DNA of 9,571 nucleotides from Eubacterium sp. (GTDB lineage: Bacteria > Bacillota > Clostridia > Lachnospirales > Lachnospiraceae). The stretch covers positions 1 to 9,571 of the forward strand of contig JABUSX010000341.1 in assembly GCA_021442545.1 (NCBI GenBank), written 5' to 3'. Positions 5,778-9,571 of the stretch are shown in pieces (the first letter of the stretch is position 1; every line of letters starts with the position of its first letter). The notes beneath the pieces are model-generated. The model ran no database searches. It saw only the letters and a list, made by a program, of their open reading frames with translations, and had not been told where the DNA came from. Position numbers and translations under genes: made by a program.

Positions 5778-6782
5778 ATGGAAAAACGAATGATCCAGAC
5801 GGAGGTACGCCCGGATGACGTTCCGGTTGAAAAAAGTCTCCGTCCGAAGACCCTGACACAGTATATTGGTCAGGAAAAGATCAAGACGAATCTGAACATT
5901 TATATGGAAGCGGCAAAACAGCGAGGAGAAGTACTGGATCATGTGCTGCTCTACGGACCTCCCGGACTTGGGAAAACAACACTGGCCGGTATTATTGCCA
6001 GTGAAATGGGCACGCATCTGCGGGTAACATCCGGTCCGGCGGTTGAAAAACCTGGTGAAATGGCGGCAATCCTGAATAATCTTCAGGAAGGGGACATTCT
6101 GTTTGTCGATGAGATCCATCGTCTGAACAGGCAGGTCGAGGAAGTTCTGTATCCGGCCATGGAAGATTATGCGATCGATATTATGATCGGAAAGGGTTCT
6201 TCGGCCCGATCGATCCGGCTGGAACTTCCGCATTTTACCATGGTCGGCGCTACAACAAGGGCCGGTCTTCTGACGGCTCCTCTTCGGGATCGCTTTGGCG
6301 TGATCCAGCATATGGATTTCTATACGGCAGAGGAGCTGTCTGAAATCATTCTGCAGTCAGCGTCGGTTCTTCAGGTTGAGATCCGGCCGGAAGGTGCACT
6401 TGAAATTGCCCGGCGCTCACGCGGCACGCCGCGTATTGCCAACCGCCTTTTAAAACGGGTGAGGGATTTTGCCGTAGTACAGTTTGACGGGGTCATTACC
6501 GGTGAAGTGGCAGATCTGGCTTTGAATCTGCTGGAAGTTGACCGTTTCGGTCTTGATCAGAACGACCGCCGACTGCTTCTTTCCATCATCAGTAAATTTG
6601 ACGGAGGTCCGGTCGGACTTGAGACGCTTTCGGCCTCTCTCGGAGAGGATACCGGAACGATCGAAGAAGTTTACGAGCCATATCTGATCAAAAACGGCTT
6701 TTTGAACCGAACACCACGAGGACGTGTTGCTACCGAACATGCCTTTGCACATCTCGGCATTCCGTATCCGGAGGGAAGATGA
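5778..6782 (+). CDS. ruvB: Holliday junction branch migration DNA helicase RuvB
   Basis: AAA+ ATPase that forms hexameric rings on either side of RuvA and pumps DNA through the junction. The 334 residues are typical. Visible motifs: RuvB N-terminal [12 protein letters not shown] (21-32), Walker [10 protein letters not shown] (60-68), Walker B LFVDEIHR (108-115; D111, E112), sensor 1 GATTRAG (157-163), arginine finger R170 in APLRDRFG, sensor 2 RGTPRIANR (215-223), and a C-terminal winged helix (about 255-334) with [16 protein letters not shown] and RTPRGRVAT. No key residue is missing. The start has AAGGA at 5764-5768, nine bases upstream and overlapping the ruvA stop, so translation is close-coupled. 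The stop overlaps the start of the U32 gene (ATGA). Confidence 0.97.
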   Translation: MEKRMIQTEVRPDDVPVEKSLRPKTLTQYIGQEKIKTNLNIYMEAAKQRGEVLDHVLLYGPPGLGKTTLAGIIASEMGTHLRVTSGPAVEKPGEMAAILNNLQEGDILFVDEIHRLNRQVEEVLYPAMEDYAIDIMIGKGSSARSIRLELPHFTMVGATTRAGLLTAPLRDRFGVIQHMDFYTAEELSEIILQSASVLQVEIRPEGALEIARRSRGTPRIANRLLKRVRDFAVVQFDGVITGEVADLALNLLEVDRFGLDQNDRRLLLSIISKFDGGPVGLETLSASLGEDTGTIEEVYEPYLIKNGFLNRTPRGRVATEHAFAHLGIPYPEGR

Positions 6783-9034
6783 ATAATATACCGGAACTTC
6801 TTGCACCCGCCGGTTCGGCGGAAGCGCTGCGGGCAGCGTTTTCAGCGGGAGCAGATGCTGTATACATCGGAGGGAACCGCTTCAGCGCACGTGCTTATGC
6901 GGATAATCCCGAACCGGATGATCTTCTGGAATGTCTGTCTCTGGCACATCGTCTCGGTAAGAAGCTTTATCTTACGGTAAATACCTTGCTGAAGGATGAA
7001 GAGATGGATATCCTGCCGGGCTGGATCCGCCCATACTATGAAGCCGGGCTGGATGCCGTCATTGTTCAGGATGCGGGTGCAGCTGCACTGCTCAGGGAAT
7101 GCTGTCCGGAACTTCCGCTTCATGCGAGTACGCAGATGGGTATTACAGGCGTATACGGAGCCTCCCTTTTAAAGAAAGCCGGTTTTTCAAGAGTAATTCC
7201 GGCAAGAGAACTGTCTCTTCCGGAGATCCGGGCCATCTGCAGAGAATCGGGACTCGAAACAGAAGTTTTTATTCACGGTGCACTTTGTTACAGTTATTCC
7301 GGCTCCTGTCTGATGAGCAGCATGATCGGAGGAAGGAGCGGAAACAGAGGACGATGTGCAGGCATCTGCCGCCTTCCTTATCATTTATCCGAAGAACACA
7401 GACACTGCGGAAAAAAAGGATCGGCTGATCTCTATCCGCTGAATATGAAAGACCTGTGTACGGTGGATCTTCTTCCGGATCTTCTGGAAGCAGGCGTTGT
7501 TTCTTTTAAAATCGAAGGAAGAATGAAAAAGCCCGAATATACAGCCGGTGTAACCGGTGTTTACCGGCGTGCATTGGATGCGGTTCTTTCCGGAAAAACA
7601 AAGGCATATGTCAGCCGGAGTGACAGAAGCCGTCTTTACGATCTGTTTAACCGGGACGGTTTTACACAGGGGTATTTTTCGCAGCACAATGGTGCAGATA
7701 TGATCGCTCTTTCGGGTAACGGAAAATCAGGAGAACGCTCTGCACGGGCATCTGCTGTTATGCAGCAGGTTCAGACTGAGCTCCGGTCCGCAGAAGCAGG
7801 CGGCATTCTTCAGCTGCCTGTAAAGGGAATCCTGAAGCTGAGTACCGGAAGACCGGCCGAACTGACGATAAGAACAGGCGAAATTTCCGCAGAAGCATCT
7901 GCCGGTATGGTTTCTTCTGCTGAAAAGAAACCGCTGACGAAAGAACGCATTGAGATACAGCTTCGGAAAACAGGGGGAAGCCCATTTTGTTTTTCTGAGC
8001 TTGATATTCGGATGAATGAGGAGATTTTTCTTCCGATCGGAGAACTGAATGCGCTGCGCAGGGAAGCTTTTTCCAAATTAAGAGCAAAGATTGACAATAC
8101 ATATCGAAGAGAGTCTGTGCGTATTTTTACGGACGGAAGTAAACATCATAAGAAGCATTCTGACAGGGGTATACAGCAGCTTACAGCTCTGCCGTACCGC
8201 TCCGAACAGCTGGATGTCCTGCTGAGAAACGAATATATTTCCGGAATCTATCTCACGGAACAGCTCATCGACCGCGCCGGGGAGGTACGGGCAGCCCGCA
8301 AAAAAGCGTTTTCTGTTCTGCCTCCGGTTTTCCGTATGCGGGATGCGGAACAGAAGAAGTGGGAAGACATTCTGCGGGAGCAGAAATGGGACGGTATTCT
8401 GCTTCGAAACATTGATGAAATCGGGTGGTTTGAGTCCCTTCCGGATGATCTTCGCAGAAATGCGGGGATTCCGATTCTGGATACGTCTGTGTATACGATG
8501 AATCAATACGCGGTTGACGTATTCAGAAATCGGGGGTATTCTTACCGGACAATACCCTTTGAACTGAATTTTCATGAAATACGAATGCTCGATACGCATC
8601 ATAGTGAGGTGGTGCTTTACGGACGTGTACCGGTGATGGTCTCGGCGCAGTGTCCGAAAAAAACATTCGGACGTTGTGACAAAAATCACGGATGGACGAC
8701 GCTCACAGACAGAACCGGAGCTGAATTTCCGGTCTTCAGTGACTGCAGCCTGTGCGGCAGCACGGTCTTCAACAGTCTTCCGACGTCTCTGATCCGTGAG
8801 AAGCAGGCGGTTTCCCACCTTGGCTGTTCATCCGGCCGTCTTGTTTTTACAGATGAAAGTCCTGAAGATACCTCTTATGCGGCAGATGCGTTCGGACAAG
8901 TCTTTCTTTCAGATATGCATGAGTCCGATGCAGATAAGCAGGGGCGTTCAGACAAGTATAAAGAGCTTTCGGACAGATCCGGCCTTCCGTTTTCCGGAAC
9001 GACGCGCGGACATTTCCGCCGCGGGACCGAGTAA
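6779..9034 (+). CDS. Long-form U32 family protein (peptidase U32, RlhA/TrhP-like)
   Basis: A 751-residue protein. The N-terminal TIM-barrel-like U32 domain (about 5-275) begins [27 protein letters not shown] and has the U32 signature [20 protein letters not shown] followed by [15 protein letters not shown]170, C177, C193 and C197 or another later cysteine are candidate Fe-S ligands. Then comes [10 protein letters not shown] and [12 protein letters not shown]. The middle (about 340-440) is likely the DUF3656-type insert. The C-terminal third carries a second cysteine group and ends [11 protein letters not shown], as in clostridial homologues. Although named peptidases, characterised relatives hydroxylate RNA: RlhA at 23S rRNA C2501, TrhP at tRNA U34; both depend on prephenate-pathway metabolism. 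Which RNA is modified here cannot be told. The start overlaps the ruvB stop by ATGA, so it is likely translated from the ruvAB message. Confidence 0.9.
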   Translation: MNNIPELLAPAGSAEALRAAFSAGADAVYIGGNRFSARAYADNPEPDDLLECLSLAHRLGKKLYLTVNTLLKDEEMDILPGWIRPYYEAGLDAVIVQDAGAAALLRECCPELPLHASTQMGITGVYGASLLKKAGFSRVIPARELSLPEIRAICRESGLETEVFIHGALCYSYSGSCLMSSMIGGRSGNRGRCAGICRLPYHLSEEHRHCGKKGSADLYPLNMKDLCTVDLLPDLLEAGVVSFKIEGRMKKPEYTAGVTGVYRRALDAVLSGKTKAYVSRSDRSRLYDLFNRDGFTQGYFSQHNGADMIALSGNGKSGERSARASAVMQQVQTELRSAEAGGILQLPVKGILKLSTGRPAELTIRTGEISAEASAGMVSSAEKKPLTKERIEIQLRKTGGSPFCFSELDIRMNEEIFLPIGELNALRREAFSKLRAKIDNTYRRESVRIFTDGSKHHKKHSDRGIQQLTALPYRSEQLDVLLRNEYISGIYLTEQLIDRAGEVRAARKKAFSVLPPVFRMRDAEQKKWEDILREQKWDGILLRNIDEIGWFESLPDDLRRNAGIPILDTSVYTMNQYAVDVFRNRGYSYRTIPFELNFHEIRMLDTHHSEVVLYGRVPVMVSAQCPKKTFGRCDKNHGWTTLTDRTGAEFPVFSDCSLCGSTVFNSLPTSLIREKQAVSHLGCSSGRLVFTDESPEDTSYAADAFGQVFLSDMHESDADKQGRSDKYKELSDRSGLPFSGTTRGHFRRGTE

Positions 9035-9035
9035 A

Positions 9036-9067
9036 GGTTCGTTTCAACGGTCTGATTTAAACGAACC
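9036..9067. other. Perfect 9-bp inverted repeat between U32 gene and FtsW-type gene
   Basis: GGTTCGTTT (9036-9044) and AAACGAACC (9059-9067) form a perfect 9-bp stem with a 14-base loop, starting one base after the U32 stop codon. The bases after it (ATGGAGATGAACGG) have no T-run, so an intrinsic terminator is not supported. It could be a 3'-end stabiliser, an RNA processing site or an operator for the downstream gene. Confidence 0.6.
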
Positions 9068-9093
9068 ATGGAGATGAACGGAGTATTGAATCT

Positions 9094-9571
9094 ATGATCA
9101 ATATCATCGTCGAAATTTCAAAATATGTACTTCTTTTCCTGATGGTTTTCTTTACGATCAAAACCTTCATGGTACTTCAGCGGCGTGACAGTGAATCCAG
9201 AAAACGGATCATCAGAAGCCAGATCGTCCTGATGGTACTGTTTAATATTGTGGTATATGCAGTCATGTTTGCGGTGAAGCGGGAGAAGGAGTATCTGATG
9301 ATGCTGGTGCTTGTCATCGGCTACATCCTGGTTGTTCAGGTCCTCTACCGCATCATTTACAGGAAGGCTTCCATGGTTCTCCTGAATACGATGTGTATGC
9401 TGCTTTCGGTCGGTTTTGCCATTCAGACCCGTCTCGGTATCGAAACGGCGCAGAAGCAGTTTCTCATCGCAAGTGCGGCGACGCTGAGCTGCTTTGTTAT
9501 TCCGGTTTTTATACGGCGTGTTAAAATCATGAGCCGTCTGACCTGGGTCTATGCCATTATCGGTATCGTAC
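9094..9571 (+). CDS. FtsW/RodA/SpoVE-family membrane protein, N-terminal part
   Basis: The gene is cut by the window edge; 159 residues plus one base are visible. The family are polytopic SEDS peptidoglycan glycosyltransferases that polymerise lipid II in cell elongation, division or sporulation, usually paired with a class B penicillin-binding protein. Visible hydrophobic segments lie at about 4-26, 42-60, 67-84, 92-109 and 121-140, with basic loops QRRDSESRKRIIRR-like (29-41) and RIIYRK. The segment NTMCMLLSVGFAIQTRL followed by KQF and LTWVYAIIGI resembles the start of the conserved core in Lachnospiraceae homologues that carry an extra N-terminal membrane region. The catalytic aspartate region is not reached. 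ATG at 9094 has GGAG at 9080-9083, ten bases upstream. The 59-bp gap from the U32 gene has no clear promoter or terminator, so it may be read from the upstream genes. Confidence 0.8.
   Translation, partial: MINIIVEISKYVLLFLMVFFTIKTFMVLQRRDSESRKRIIRSQIVLMVLFNIVVYAVMFAVKREKEYLMMLVLVIGYILVVQVLYRIIYRKASMVLLNTMCMLLSVGFAIQTRLGIETAQKQFLIASAATLSCFVIPVFIRRVKIMSRLTWVYAIIGIV

Noticed and set aside
5532..6311. A 259-residue open frame antisense to ruvA and ruvB
   Set aside because: It lies fully opposite two strongly recognisable genes, its translation is rich in Arg, His, Phe and Cys without domains, and it has no promoter or ribosome binding site that I can see.
8078..8818. A 246-residue open frame antisense to the U32 gene
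   Set aside because: Same reasons: the + strand frame matches the U32 family to its very end, and the antisense translation looks random.

Overview
The window looks like ordinary chromosomal housekeeping DNA from a Gram-positive anaerobe of the Clostridia, most likely Lachnospiraceae. This rests on the gene order (HI0933-type flavoprotein, cmk, ispH, S1-domain protein; then ruvA, ruvB, long U32 protein, FtsW-type protein), on AGGAG-type ribosome binding sites, and on protein signatures. Base composition looks close to balanced by eye. No phage, plasmid, insertion sequence, CRISPR, tRNA or rRNA is visible.

Left block, + strand (1-3435). The 3' half of an FAD-binding oxidoreductase (HI0933/BaiN-like) is followed by cytidylate kinase (cmk), HMBPP reductase (ispH) and a four-domain S1 RNA-binding protein. 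cmk and ispH overlap by four bases (ATGA). ispH and the S1 gene overlap by 20 bases in different frames. In many Clostridia these last two are one fused polypeptide, so this is a separate but overlapping version. The block ends with two hairpins, the second a clear intrinsic terminator.

Middle (3436-5150). A minus-strand gene for a DEDD-type 3'-5' exonuclease (YprB-like RNase H fold) converges on the S1 gene. Its 3' end lies inside a three-copy, 49-bp tandem repeat in which the gene's stop codon position is kept as a stop in every copy. Its 5' end faces ruvA across about 200 bp holding a nested imperfect palindrome and a promoter.

Right block, + strand (5138-9571). ruvA and ruvB encode the Holliday-junction branch migration motor. 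ruvB overlaps by four bases a long U32-family protein (RlhA/TrhP-like RNA hydroxylation family), and after a short gap with a perfect 9-bp hairpin comes the N-terminal part of an FtsW/RodA/SpoVE-family membrane protein, cut by the window edge. The ruvA promoter has a perfect extended -10 box only seven bases from the start codon, so the transcript probably has no leader.

I found no undescribed multi-gene system. The points most worth following are the tandem repeat at the exonuclease gene end, the predicted leaderless ruvA, the unfused overlapping ispH/S1 pair, and the palindromic intergenic region before ruvA.
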